From Actinomadura terrae (GTDB taxonomy: Bacteria > Actinomycetota > Actinomycetes > Streptosporangiales > Streptosporangiaceae), in the NCBI RefSeq assembly GCF_022751215.1, contig NZ_JAICDG010000002.1, forward strand, positions 1,488,001-1,552,000: a stretch of 64,000 bases of DNA. The letters run 5' to 3'. The notes under the pieces are model-generated. The model made no database searches. It worked only from the letters and a program-made list of their open reading frames with translations, and was not told the origin of the DNA. The position numbers were made by a program, and so were the translations under genes. Numbering within the stretch: the first letter of the stretch is position 1; the number at the start of each line of letters is the position of its first letter. Positions 17,327 to 26,215 of the stretch are shown one piece after another.

Positions 17327-18391
17327 TCAGCGGGTTACGGCCGGGGAGAAGGCGTCGGCGAGCACCAGGCGTGGCGCGCCCGAGCCGTCGGCCGGCACCG
17401 CCCACACGTCGGTGCCGCCCCTGCGCAGCAGCCCGTAGCCGACGGTCCGGTCGTCGAACCAGACGGCCTGGTCGTCCACCGAGGCGCGCTCGGCGAGCGC
17501 CGTCTCCCGCATCGTGCGCAGGTCCAGCACGTGCAGCCGCCACGGGTGCGCCGGGTCGCCGGTCGCCTTCTTGAACGCGAGCCGGGTGCCGTCCGGCGAC
17601 AGCGAGGGGCACTCCAGGTTCGTCCGCAGGGTCCGCATCGTGCGAGTGCTCACCCGGCCCTCGACCAGGTACGTCCGGTCCCTGGTCCGCGCGGTCGCGT
17701 AGAAGCGGTCGTCGTCGCGGGTGAACGTGACGCCCCAGTAGTTCAGGTCGGCCGACCAGTTCCGCCGCCCGTCCTGGAGCAGCCTGAACTTCTCCAGGTC
17801 GAGCCACAGCCGCCCGGTCTTCCGATCGAAGATCCCGGTGCGCGTCGACAGGTTCTTGCTCTGGTAGTTGTGCCCCTCGACGAACGTGGTCCAGGAGATC
17901 ATCCGCCCGCTCGCCGACACCTGCGCGCGGCTCGGCACGCCCTCGACCGGGAACAGGTGCGAGCGCCGCCCCTGCCCGTCCAGGACGACCGCGTAGGTCT
18001 GCGCGACGGCCTTGCGCTCGACCGTCAGGCACACGCCGACGCCGCCCGCGGTCTGCACGCGCACGCACGGCGTCTCGGTGATCGTGCGGCTGTCCGGGCT
18101 GGTCACGACCGGTGCGCCCGGCGTCCCCGCCAGCCGCACCGCGGCCAGCCGGCCCGCCGTAGGGCCGGTCCCGCCCTGCCGGAACAGCAGCTGGCCCGGC
18201 CTGCCGAGGTCCAGCGTCACCGCGCCGACCGGACGCGCCGGAGCGGCGCGGTGCCCGCCCTCGCCGGTTCCGCAGCCGCCCGCCAGTAAGGCGAGCATCG
18301 CGGCGGCCGCCACCACCGACGTGCGGGGGCGTGCATTACCGAAGATCGCTTTACCGGGGGTCGTCACGGCGTCAGGGTAGGTTCCGGTCAC
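17327..18391 (-). CDS. Predicted lipoprotein with TolB/WD40-like beta-propeller
   Basis: 354 aa from GTG 18391, with AAGGA close upstream; GTG 18367 is an alternative start. A basic N-terminus leads to SVVAAAAMLALLAGGCG, an export signal with a weak lipobox (A-G-G-C). The mature part has PD40/TolB-type blades such as CPSLSPDGTRLAFKKATGD, LHVLDLRTMRETAL and TDVWAVPADGSGAPRLV. Such propellers are usually binding scaffolds. It is divergent from the initiating glycosyltransferase gene and may act in surface polymer assembly, which is inference from position. Confidence 0.75.
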   Translation of the reverse strand: MTGTYPDAVTTPGKAIFGNARPRTSVVAAAAMLALLAGGCGTGEGGHRAAPARPVGAVTLDLGRPGQLLFRQGGTGPTAGRLAAVRLAGTPGAPVVTSPDSRTITETPCVRVQTAGGVGVCLTVERKAVAQTYAVVLDGQGRRSHLFPVEGVPSRAQVSASGRMISWTTFVEGHNYQSKNLSTRTGIFDRKTGRLWLDLEKFRLLQDGRRNWSADLNYWGVTFTRDDDRFYATARTRDRTYLVEGRVSTRTMRTLRTNLECPSLSPDGTRLAFKKATGDPAHPWRLHVLDLRTMRETALAERASVDDQAVWFDDRTVGYGLLRRGGTDVWAVPADGSGAPRLVLADAFSPAVTR

Positions 18392-18519
18392 CCGTCCTTA
18401 GCTCACCCGACCGAATCCGGCCATCCTGACAAGGGCGGTTCACCGCGTCCTGTTATGGCCACACGCCACTGCCGTGCATTACCTTCCCTTTAACCGCGAG
18501 AACTGGCAGCTTAACTGTC

Positions 18520-18530
18520 GGGTCAGACCC
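18520..18530. promoter_or_regulatory. GGGTCAGACCC palindrome upstream of the initiating transferase
   Basis: A perfect 11-bp palindrome about 60 bp before the likely start at 18590, within an AT-richer stretch (about 18480-18540) that should carry the divergent promoters of the polysaccharide genes. It is a possible operator. A single short site is weak evidence. Confidence 0.3.
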
Positions 18531-18589
18531 GTATTCGTTCCTTGGAGGGGGAACGGAAGCGGTCTCGGGGAGGAGCGGGGGATGCCCGC

Positions 18590-20047
18590 ATGAGTTTGGT
18601 CGATCGTCCTGAAACGACCGTGACACTACGGCCCGCACGACGATCGGGAGGTGCTCGCGGTTGGGTTTCCGATCATGTTCGTCTCGCTATTACTCTGGAT
18701 TTCTGCTGTGCGCTGGCCGCCGGCGTGAGCGGCTTCGTCTTCCGGTTCGGTGACGACGCGGTCGCACCGCGTCCGGACGCGGTGCTCGCCGCCACGCTGC
18801 CGTTCATCTGGGTCGGCTGGGTCGCCGCCACCCGCGCCTACGAGGCGCGGTTCTTCGGCGCCGGCACCGAGGAGTACCGGCGCATCTTCGACGCCGGGAT
18901 CAGCCTCACCGCCGCCGTCGCGATCCTGTCCTACGCCACGAAGGCCGAGGTCGCACGCGGGTTCGTGGTGTTCACGCTGCCCGTGGTGACGCTGCTCAGC
19001 CTGCTCGGCCGGTACCGGCTGCGCAAGCACCTGCACGGCCGCCGCGCCAAGGGCGAGTGCCTGCGCCGGGCCGTGGCCGTCGGCCACCGCCAGGCGGTGG
19101 CCGAACTCGTCCGCGAGTTCGGCCGGGCCCGCCACCACGGCATGCAGATCGTCGCCGTCTGCCTGCCCGACGACGGGGGGCCCACGCGCGTGGGCGGCGT
19201 CCCGGTCGCGGGCGGGATGGAGGAGGTGGCCGAGGTCGCTCGGCGCTGCCATGCCGACACGGTCGCCGTCCTCGCCTGCCCCGAGCTGGCCGGGGTCGAG
19301 CTGCGGCGGCTCGCGTGGCGGCTGGAGAAGACCGACACCGAACTGCTCGTCGCGTCCGCGCTGCTGGACATCGCGGGCCCGCGTACGTCGATCCGCCCCG
19401 TCGCGGGGCTGCCGCTGCTGCACGTCGAGCATCCGGAGCTGACCGGCACCCGGCGGGTGCTGAAGGCGCTGTTCGACCGGACGGCGGCGGCGGTCGCGCT
19501 GGTGCTGCTGAGCCCGCTGTGGGCGGTGATGGCGCTGCTCATCCGGTTGGACGACCCGGGCCCCGCGTTCTTCTCGCAGGTGCGCGTCGGCCTCGGCGGC
19601 CGGGTGTTCCGGATGCTGAAGTTCCGTACGATGGTCGTGGACGCCGAGAAGCGCCGCCGCGACCTCACCGACCCCGACCCGTCGCGCGGGGTGCTGTTCA
19701 AGCTCCGCGACGATCCGCGCGTCACCCGGCTCGGGTCGCGGCTGCGCCGCTGGTCGCTCGACGAGCTGCCGCAGCTCGTCAACGTGGTGCGCGGCGAGAT
19801 GTCGCTGGTCGGCCCGCGCCCGCCGCTGCCCGACGAGGTGGAGCGCTACGGCGAGGACGTGTTCCGGCGCCTCGCGGTCAAGCCGGGCATGACCGGGCTG
19901 TGGCAGGTGAGCGGCCGGTCCGACCTGTCGTGGGAGGAGTCGGTGCGGCTCGACGTCCGGTACATCGAGAACTGGTCGCTGTTCCTGGACGTGCAGATCC
20001 TCTGGAAGACGCTCGCGGCCGTGACACGCGGCTCGGGAGCCTACTGA
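18590..20047 (+). CDS. Exopolysaccharide polyprenyl glycosylphosphotransferase (initiating enzyme)
   Basis: 485 aa using ATG 18590; a TTG at 18542 would add 16 residues. Hydrophobic segments fill about residues 25-140, a cytoplasmic domain follows, and the C-terminal bacterial sugar transferase domain begins near KALFDRTAAAVALVLLSPLW. LDDPGPAFFSQVRVG, FRMLKFRTM, DELPQLVNVVRGEMSLVGPR and KPGMTGLWQVSGRS are diagnostic of the WbaP/CpsE family. It loads the first sugar-1-phosphate onto undecaprenyl phosphate. GGGGAGGAG (18567-18575) is 14 bases from this ATG, so the start is somewhat uncertain. Confidence 0.92.
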   Translation: MSLVDRPETTVTLRPARRSGGARGWVSDHVRLAITLDFCCALAAGVSGFVFRFGDDAVAPRPDAVLAATLPFIWVGWVAATRAYEARFFGAGTEEYRRIFDAGISLTAAVAILSYATKAEVARGFVVFTLPVVTLLSLLGRYRLRKHLHGRRAKGECLRRAVAVGHRQAVAELVREFGRARHHGMQIVAVCLPDDGGPTRVGGVPVAGGMEEVAEVARRCHADTVAVLACPELAGVELRRLAWRLEKTDTELLVASALLDIAGPRTSIRPVAGLPLLHVEHPELTGTRRVLKALFDRTAAAVALVLLSPLWAVMALLIRLDDPGPAFFSQVRVGLGGRVFRMLKFRTMVVDAEKRRRDLTDPDPSRGVLFKLRDDPRVTRLGSRLRRWSLDELPQLVNVVRGEMSLVGPRPPLPDEVERYGEDVFRRLAVKPGMTGLWQVSGRSDLSWEESVRLDVRYIENWSLFLDVQILWKTLAAVTRGSGAY

Positions 20048-20105
20048 CGGCCGCTCGGGCGGGGCCGCCCGACCGGCGGCCCCGGCCCGGCGGCGAAGGG
20101 AAGAG

Positions 20106-21227
20106 ATGAGCATCTCGATCGCGCACGTGGTCGGCGCTCGGCCGAACCTGGTGAAGGCCGCCCCGGTCGTCGCCGCCCTCGGCGACCTGGACCAGAGCGT
20201 CCTGCACACGGGCCAGCACTACGACGAGCGCCTGTCGAAGGTGTTCTTCGACGAGCTGGGCCTGCCCGAACCCGACGTGAACCTCGGCGTCGGGTCGGGC
20301 GGGCACGCCGAGCAGACGGCGGCGGTCATGGTGGGGCTGGAACGCGAGTTCGTCCGCCGCGCCCCGGACCTCGTCGTCGTGTACGGCGACGTGAACTCGA
20401 CGATCGCCGCCGCGCTGGTCGCGGCCAAGCTCCGCGTCCCGGTCGCCCATGTGGAGGCCGGGCTGCGCAGCTTCGACATGACGATGCCGGAAGAGGTGAA
20501 CCGGCGGCTGACCGACCAGCTCTCCGACCTGTGCCTGGTCACCAGCCCCGAGGCGATCGGACATCTGGCGGCCGAGGGAATCCCGGTCGACCGCGCGCAC
20601 CTGGTCGGCAACCCGATGATCGACACGCTGCTGGCCAACCTCGGCAAGTTCGACACCGGGAAGGTTCGCGCGGCCCACGGCCTGCCCGAGCGGTACGTGC
20701 TGGCGACGATGCACCGGCCCGCCAACGTGGACGCGCCCGAGACGGCCGCCGCGCTCGTCAGGCACCTGCACAGCGTCGCCGACCTCGCCGACGTGGTCAT
20801 TCCCGTCCACCCGCGCGGGCGCGCGAACCTGATCGCCGCCGGGCTGGACGACCATCCGCGCGTCCACGTCCTGGAGCCGCTCGGCTACATCGACTTCATC
20901 GCGGCCGTGCGCGGCGCCGCCGCCGTCGTCACCGACTCCGGCGGGCTCCAGGAGGAGACGACGATGCTGCGGGTGCCGTGCCTGACCGTCCGCCCCAACA
21001 CGGAACGGCCGATCACCATCACCCACGGCACCAACCGCCTCGTCACGTTCGAGGAACTGGTCCCCGCTGCCGGCAAGGCGCTGAGCGCACCGGAGCGGCA
21101 CCACCTGTCCCTTGTGGGGGGACGACCCCCCACACCCCCCGGAACGGACCGAATGCCGCCGCTCTGGGACGGCCACGCCGGGGAGCGCATCGCCGGCGTC
21201 ATCCGCGACTGGACGGGGGCCGCGTGA
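20106..21227 (+). CDS. wecB: UDP-N-acetylglucosamine 2-epimerase (non-hydrolysing)
   Basis: 373 aa. All family landmarks are present: GARPNLVKAAPVV, HTGQHYDERLS, VYGDVNSTIAA, HVEAGLRSFDMTMPEEVNR, the catalytic-region DSGGLQEETTML, and NTERPITITHGTNRLV. It makes UDP-ManNAc, or the 2-epimer of a diacetamido uronate in WbpI-type enzymes. Near the C-terminus, between KALSAPE and the normally adjacent PPLWDGHAGERI, about 15 extra residues including SLVGGRPPTPPGT are encoded by the 35-bp dispersed repeat. It overlaps the next gene by 1 bp. Confidence 0.93.
   Translation: MSISIAHVVGARPNLVKAAPVVAALGDLDQSVLHTGQHYDERLSKVFFDELGLPEPDVNLGVGSGGHAEQTAAVMVGLEREFVRRAPDLVVVYGDVNSTIAAALVAAKLRVPVAHVEAGLRSFDMTMPEEVNRRLTDQLSDLCLVTSPEAIGHLAAEGIPVDRAHLVGNPMIDTLLANLGKFDTGKVRAAHGLPERYVLATMHRPANVDAPETAAALVRHLHSVADLADVVIPVHPRGRANLIAAGLDDHPRVHVLEPLGYIDFIAAVRGAAAVVTDSGGLQEETTMLRVPCLTVRPNTERPITITHGTNRLVTFEELVPAAGKALSAPERHHLSLVGGRPPTPPGTDRMPPLWDGHAGERIAGVIRDWTGAA
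21111..21145 (+). repeat. 35-bp hairpin-forming dispersed repeat, copy B
   Basis: The stem GTGGGGGG (21114-21121) and CCCCCCAC (21126-21133) pair perfectly around ACGA. It is in the same translational frame as copy A (15183-15217) although the two genes lie on opposite strands, and it gives the same peptide, LVGGRPPTPPGT. Confidence 0.9.
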
Positions 21228-22486
21228 TGGACCTCGTCGTGATCGGCCTCGGCTACGTGGGCCTCCCGCTCGTGCGGGCGGCGTGCCGGGCCGGGCTGCG
21301 GACCGGCGGCCTCGACCTCGACGCCCGCGTGGTGGACGGCCTGCGCGCCGGACGCTCGCACGTCGACGACGTCGCGCCCGCCGAGGTCGCCGAGATGCTC
21401 GGCCAGGGCTTCGAGCCGAGCGCGGACGAGCGCGTTCTCGATGGCGCGCGGACGGTGGTGATCTGCGTTCCGACCCCGCTGTCGACCGAGGGCGGGCCGG
21501 ACCTGACCGCCGTCCGCGGCGCCGCCGAGACCGTCGCCCGGCACCTGGAGCCCGGCATGCTGGTGGTGCTGGAGTCCACCACCTACCCCGGCACCACCGA
21601 CGAGGTCGTCCGCCCCATCCTGGAGAAATCCGGCCTGATCGCGGGCGAGGAGTTCCACCTGGCCTTCTCACCCGAGCGCATCGACCCGGGCAACCCCGTC
21701 TACGGCATCCGGAACACCCCGAAGATCGTCGGCGGTTTCAGCCCGGCGTGCGCCTCCGCTGCCGCCGCGTTCTACGGCAAGTTCGTCGATCAGGTGGTGG
21801 AGGCCAAGGGCACCCGCGAGGCCGAGATGGCCAAGCTGCTGGAGAACACCTACCGGCACGTCAACATCGCACTCGTCAACGAGATGGCCGTGTTCTGCGA
21901 CGAACTCGGCATCGACCTGTGGGACGCGATCGACTGCGCCGCCACCAAGCCGTTCGGGTTCCAGGCCTTCCGCCCCGGCCCCGGCGTGGGCGGCCACTGC
22001 ATCCCGATCGACCCGAACTACCTGTCGTACAAGGTGCGCTCGCTCGGCTACCCGTTCCGCTTCGTGGAACTCGCGCAGGAGATCAACGACCGGATGCCCC
22101 GGTACGTCGTCGAACGCGCGCAGCAGCTCCTCAACCGCGAGGGCCGGGCCCTGAAAGGCGCGAAGGTGCTGCTGCTCGGCGTCACCTACAAGGCCGACAT
22201 CGCCGACCAGCGCGAATCCCCGGCCCGCCCCGTCGCCCGCCGCCTGGCCCGCCTGGGCGCCGACCTCAGCTTCCACGACCCGCACGTCGCGTCCTGGCGG
22301 GTGGACGGCGCCGACGTCCCGCGCGCCGCCGACCTGCCCGCCGCGCTGGAGGGCGCCGACCTGACGATCGTCCTCACCGGGCACCGCGGCTACGACGGCA
22401 CGACGCTCGCCCGCCACGCGCGCCTGCTCTTCGACGCCGTCGGCCACACCCGCGGGGACCCGGGCCCGGCGACCGAGCTCCTCTGA
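21227..22486 (+). CDS. UDP-sugar 6-dehydrogenase (WecC/WbpA-like)
   Basis: 419 aa, ATG 21227 sharing one base with the preceding stop. VIGLGYVGLP (5-14) is the NAD motif, STTYPGTTDEVV is at 118-128, and FSPERIDPGN matches UDP-GlcNAc/ManNAc dehydrogenases. The catalytic cysteine is C258 in GVGGHCIPIDP, and GVTYKADIADQRESPA marks the C-terminal domain. It oxidises C6 of UDP-GlcNAc or UDP-ManNAc to the uronic acid. Adjacent to the 2-epimerase, it suggests an aminouronate in the polymer. It ends 13 bp from the convergent sensor kinase gene. Confidence 0.92.
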   Translation: MDLVVIGLGYVGLPLVRAACRAGLRTGGLDLDARVVDGLRAGRSHVDDVAPAEVAEMLGQGFEPSADERVLDGARTVVICVPTPLSTEGGPDLTAVRGAAETVARHLEPGMLVVLESTTYPGTTDEVVRPILEKSGLIAGEEFHLAFSPERIDPGNPVYGIRNTPKIVGGFSPACASAAAAFYGKFVDQVVEAKGTREAEMAKLLENTYRHVNIALVNEMAVFCDELGIDLWDAIDCAATKPFGFQAFRPGPGVGGHCIPIDPNYLSYKVRSLGYPFRFVELAQEINDRMPRYVVERAQQLLNREGRALKGAKVLLLGVTYKADIADQRESPARPVARRLARLGADLSFHDPHVASWRVDGADVPRAADLPAALEGADLTIVLTGHRGYDGTTLARHARLLFDAVGHTRGDPGPATELL

Positions 22487-22499
22487 CGTCCGCATCCGG

Positions 22500-23927
22500 C
22501 TACACCAGCGGGAGCCGGATGCGGACGACCGTCCCGCCGCCCGGCGCGGCCTCCAGCGCGACCTCGCCGCCGTGCGCCGCCACCACGGCCGCCACGATCG
22601 ACAGGCCGAGCCCGGAACCGCCCCGGCCGTGCGAGCGCGACGGGTCCGCCCGGTAGAAGCGCTCGAAGGCGCGGGCGCGCTGCTCGGCGGTGAGGCCGGG
22701 CCCCGCGTCCTCGACCTCCAGCACCGCGCCGCCGTCCCGCACGCCGTACCGCACGACCGCCGGGGTGCCCTCGGGGGTGTGGTGGCGGACGTTGGCCAGC
22801 AGGTTCGCCAGCACCTGGCGGAGCCGGTCGGCGTCGCCGCGCACCGCGAGCGGGCCCTCGCCTTCGAGCGCGACCGGATGCTCCGGCGCGACGGCGCGCG
22901 CGTCCGCCACCGCGTCCCCGGCGAGCGCGCCGAGGTCGACGGGCCCGTGCTCCAGCGCCCGGCCCTGGTCGAGCCGGGCGAGCAGGAGCAGCTCGTCCAC
23001 GAGCACGCCCATCCGCTCGGCCTCGGACTCGATGCGCGCCATCGCCTTGGCGAGGTCCTCGGGACGCCCCGCCGCGCCGCGCCGGAACAGCTCCGCGTAG
23101 CCCCGGATCGTCGCGACCGGGGTGCGCAGCTCGTGCGAGGCGTCGGCGACGAAGCGGCGCAGCCGGTCCTCGGCGGCCCGCCGCTCCCGGAACGCGGCCT
23201 CGATCTGGGCGAGCATCCCGTTGAGCGCCCGGCCGAGCCGCCCGACCTCGGTCCGCCGGTCGGCCCGCTCCACCCGCCGGGTGAGGTCGCCCGCGCCGAT
23301 GGCGGCGGCCGTCGCGCCGAACTGCTCCAGCGGACGCAGCCCGCGCTTGACCGCCAGCCCGGCCACGAGCGCCACCCCGAGCAGGGCCAGCAGCCCGAAC
23401 ACGGTCATCGAGCCCGCGGTGCGGCCCTCCAGCTCCTCCGACTCGGCGTTCTGGACGCCGATCACCAGGAAGCGCGTGTGGGGGGCCGCCCCGGCGGGCC
23501 CCGGCAGCCAGGCGACCCGGACGCGGAAGCCCGAGTCGCCGCCGACCGTGCGGAACCGCTCGCCGTCGGGATTGCCGTCCGTCGCGCGCGCCGGGGCCAG
23601 GTCGCCGGGCAGTTCGGGGACCGGCCCGTAGGTGACGCTCTGGAGGACCCTGCCGTCCGCCGCCCGGATCTGGAACAGCGACGGGATGGCGCCCTCGGCC
23701 GCCAGGACGCGCCACAGCGCCGTCACGTCGTCCGGGACGGCCGCGGTCCGGAGCGCCTCCCGCGACCCGATCACGGCCTCGGCGCGCCTGCCGGGCGAGG
23801 TGAGCATGCGTTCGTCCCGCCCGGACGTCCAGTCGCGCACCGCCGCGAACGTCGCCAGCCCGGCGAGGAGGAGGCCGAGTGCCGCCAGGGCCACCGAGGA
23901 CAGGATGAGCCGTCTGCGCAGTGACAC
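22500..23927 (-). CDS. HAMP-containing sensor histidine kinase
   Basis: 475 aa from GTG 23927, with GGGAG upstream. Membrane spans at about 8-29 and 174-194 enclose an extracellular sensor domain of about 140 residues. HAMP follows (LAVKRGLRPLEQF onward). The H-box ADASHELRTPVATIRGY places the phospho-accepting histidine at H265. The N-box is in QVLANLLANVRHHTP, with G1 EDAGPGL and G2 GRGGSGLGLSI. It is divergent from an MMPL transporter gene and shares an upstream motif with it and with the response regulator at 26185-26883, its likely partner. Confidence 0.92.
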   Translation of the reverse strand: MSLRRRLILSSVALAALGLLLAGLATFAAVRDWTSGRDERMLTSPGRRAEAVIGSREALRTAAVPDDVTALWRVLAAEGAIPSLFQIRAADGRVLQSVTYGPVPELPGDLAPARATDGNPDGERFRTVGGDSGFRVRVAWLPGPAGAAPHTRFLVIGVQNAESEELEGRTAGSMTVFGLLALLGVALVAGLAVKRGLRPLEQFGATAAAIGAGDLTRRVERADRRTEVGRLGRALNGMLAQIEAAFRERRAAEDRLRRFVADASHELRTPVATIRGYAELFRRGAAGRPEDLAKAMARIESEAERMGVLVDELLLLARLDQGRALEHGPVDLGALAGDAVADARAVAPEHPVALEGEGPLAVRGDADRLRQVLANLLANVRHHTPEGTPAVVRYGVRDGGAVLEVEDAGPGLTAEQRARAFERFYRADPSRSHGRGGSGLGLSIVAAVVAAHGGEVALEAAPGGGTVVRIRLPLV

Positions 23928-23972
23928 GTCCGTGAGTCTCCCGTCGCGGTCCGGCCTGGGGCTGTGCGGACT

Positions 23973-23982
23973 CTTAGAGAAC
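23973..23982 (-). promoter_or_regulatory. GTTCTCTAAG element upstream of the sensor kinase
   Basis: Read on the - strand this gives GTTCTCTAAG, ending 45 bp before the kinase start. The same element precedes the response regulator and, with one change, the MMPL gene. With the site at 24006-24015 it forms an inverted pair (TAGAGAAC ... GTTCTCTA). Confidence 0.5.
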
Positions 23983-23996
23983 CGTGTGAGTCAGGA

Positions 23997-24015
23997 TTCC
24001 CTGCGTTCTCTATGA
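23997..24015 (+). promoter_or_regulatory. TTCCCTGCGTTCTCTATG element upstream of the MMPL gene
   Basis: The first 16 bases are identical to the reverse complement of the sequence before the response regulator gene (26909-26924). It lies about 43 bp before the MMPL start. It is probably the binding site of the linked OmpR-type regulator, or part of a shared promoter. Confidence 0.55.
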
Positions 24016-24058
24016 ACGCGCGGACGGCGGCCGAAGAGCCGTCCGACTGACTTGCCTC

Positions 24059-26215
24059 ATGGAAACATTCTCCAGGTTCGTGCTACGGCACAAGTTGTTC
24101 GTGGCCGTGGTCTGGCTCGCCGCCACGGCCGCCGGAGCCTTCGCGGTGACGCAGGTCGGCGACCGCCTCGTCGAGGACTTCGCGCCCGCGGGTTCGGCCG
24201 CGCGCGACGCCAACCGGGCCATCGACGCCACCTACCGCAGCGGGGGCGAGAGCGCGCCCACGGTGCCGGTCATCGTCCTGCCCGAGGGCAGGACCGTGGA
24301 CGACCCGGCCGTGCGGTCCGCGCTGGGCGCCGCGTTCCAGAACGCCGCGAAGCGGCTGGACGCCCGCGTCGTCTCCTACGCCGACACCGGCGACCGGCGC
24401 TTCGTCGGCGCCGACGGCCGGACGACCTTCGGCCTCGTCTATCCGCGCCATCCCGCCGGCGAGCCGGTGGACGAGGCGCCCGACCTCAGTAAGCCCCTCG
24501 CACAGATCATCGAACCGTCCCTACCGGCGGGCTCCACCCTGCGGGTGACGGGGATGGACCTGCTGGCGGACGGCGCGGGCGAGGAGGGCGTCAGCGTCCT
24601 CACCGAGACGCTCGTCGGCGGTGTCGGCGCGCTGCTGGTGCTCGCGTTCGTGTTCGGCTCGTTCCTCGCGCTCGTCCCGCTGCTGATCGCCGTCGTGTCC
24701 ATCCTCGGCTCGTTCCTCGCCGTGTACGGGTTGACCGAGCTCGGCGAGGTCAACTTCCTCGTGCAGTTCGTGGTCGCGCTGATCGGCCTCGGCGTCGCCG
24801 TCGACTACTCCCTGCTGCTGGTGACCCGCTGGCGGGAGGAGCGCGCCCGCGGCCAGGGCGGCGAGGAGGCCGTCCACCGCGCCATGGCCACCGCCGGACG
24901 CTCGGTGGTGTTCAGCGGCGTCGCGGTCAGTATCGGGCTGATCGTCATGCTGGTGCTGCCGGTCCCGTTCCTGCGCAGCATCGCCTACGGAGGTGTGATC
25001 ATCCCGTCCGTCAGCGTCCTGGCGACGCTGACGCTGCTGCCGATCATCCTCGCCACCGCCGGGTCGCGCCTCGACTGGCCCCGGCTGCGCAAGGACTCGC
25101 ACGCGAGCCGCGCCTGGGCGGCGTGGACCCGCGGCGTCGTCCGGTTCCGCTTCCCGGCCGCGCTGGGCGCGATCGCGGTGCTGGTCGCGCTGGCGCTCGG
25201 CGGCCTGAACATCCACCTCGGCGAGGCGGGCAGCAGCGCGGGCGCCAGGAGCGGACCCGCCCACGACGGGCTCGTCGCGCTGCGATCGGCGGGCATCGGC
25301 TCGGGAGTCCTCACCCCGGTCGACGTGCTCGTCCCGCCGGGGGGCACGCCCGCGTCGGCGGCCTCGCGGCTCGCGGACGTGGCGGGCGTGCGGACGGCCG
25401 TCGCGCCGTCCGGCGAGGCGTGGCGGCAGGGCGGATCGGCGCTGCTCTCGGTGATCCCGGTGGACGAGGGCGGTACCAACGCAGGCCACGACACCGTCCG
25501 GCGGATCCGCGAAGCGGTGCCGCCCGGCGCCCACGTGGGCGGCGAGGCGGCGAGCGACATCGACTTCGTCGACCAGGTCTACGGCGTGTTCCCCTGGCTG
25601 CTCGGCCTGATCGCGCTGCTCACGTTCGTGCTGCTGGCGCGGGCGTTCCGGTCGCTGGTGCTGCCGCTCAAGGCCGTCGCGCTGAACCTGCTGTCGCTCG
25701 CCGCGGCGCTCGGCTCGGTCACGCTGATCTGGCAGGAGGGGCACGGCAGCGACGCGGTCTGGGGGGTCCCCGCCACCGGCGCGATCGGCGCGTTCATCCC
25801 GTGCCTGATCTTCGCGTTCCTGTACGGGCTGTCGATGGACTACGAGGTGTTCATCCTCGCCCGCATCCGCGAGGAGTACGAGCGCACCGGCTCCACCGAG
25901 GAGGCGATCGTGGAGGGCCTCGGCCGGACGGGACGCCTCGTCACCAGCGCCGCGCTGATCCTCTGCCTGGCGTTCGCCTCGATGGCCGCCGCGCCGATGA
26001 CCGAGGTCAAGGTCTTCGCCACCGGCCTCGGCCTCGGCATTCTGCTGGACGCCACGATCGTCCGCGGCGTCCTCGTGCCCGCGCTGATCGCGATGTTCGG
26101 CGACTGGAACTGGTGGCTGCCCGGCTGGGCCGCGCGGCTCCTGCGGGTCGCGCCGTCCGGCCCTGCCTCCATTGGCGCCGCCGGTCAGCCGTCCTTCGGG
26201 AGCCGCAGCACGTAG
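24059..26215 (+). CDS. MMPL/RND family transporter
   Basis: 718 aa. An N-terminal span (about 13-30) is followed by a soluble loop, a block of six helices (about 180-340), a seventh span near 360-380, a second soluble loop and a second helical block from about 510. Typical pieces are GVAVDYSLLLVTRWREE and its repeat GLSMDYEVFILARIREEYER, the two equivalent proton-relay regions of MMPL proteins. Substrates are usually lipids or hydrophobic compounds. No strong ribosome site precedes ATG 24059. Its last 31 bp overlap the 3' end of the convergent regulator gene. Confidence 0.92.
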   Translation: METFSRFVLRHKLFVAVVWLAATAAGAFAVTQVGDRLVEDFAPAGSAARDANRAIDATYRSGGESAPTVPVIVLPEGRTVDDPAVRSALGAAFQNAAKRLDARVVSYADTGDRRFVGADGRTTFGLVYPRHPAGEPVDEAPDLSKPLAQIIEPSLPAGSTLRVTGMDLLADGAGEEGVSVLTETLVGGVGALLVLAFVFGSFLALVPLLIAVVSILGSFLAVYGLTELGEVNFLVQFVVALIGLGVAVDYSLLLVTRWREERARGQGGEEAVHRAMATAGRSVVFSGVAVSIGLIVMLVLPVPFLRSIAYGGVIIPSVSVLATLTLLPIILATAGSRLDWPRLRKDSHASRAWAAWTRGVVRFRFPAALGAIAVLVALALGGLNIHLGEAGSSAGARSGPAHDGLVALRSAGIGSGVLTPVDVLVPPGGTPASAASRLADVAGVRTAVAPSGEAWRQGGSALLSVIPVDEGGTNAGHDTVRRIREAVPPGAHVGGEAASDIDFVDQVYGVFPWLLGLIALLTFVLLARAFRSLVLPLKAVALNLLSLAAALGSVTLIWQEGHGSDAVWGVPATGAIGAFIPCLIFAFLYGLSMDYEVFILARIREEYERTGSTEEAIVEGLGRTGRLVTSAALILCLAFASMAAAPMTEVKVFATGLGLGILLDATIVRGVLVPALIAMFGDWNWWLPGWAARLLRVAPSGPASIGAAGQPSFGSRST

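Noticed and set aside
21111-21145. Hairpin in wecB as an intrinsic terminator
   Set aside because: It lies inside the coding sequence upstream of conserved residues and is present in a second gene. A dispersed repeat explains it better.
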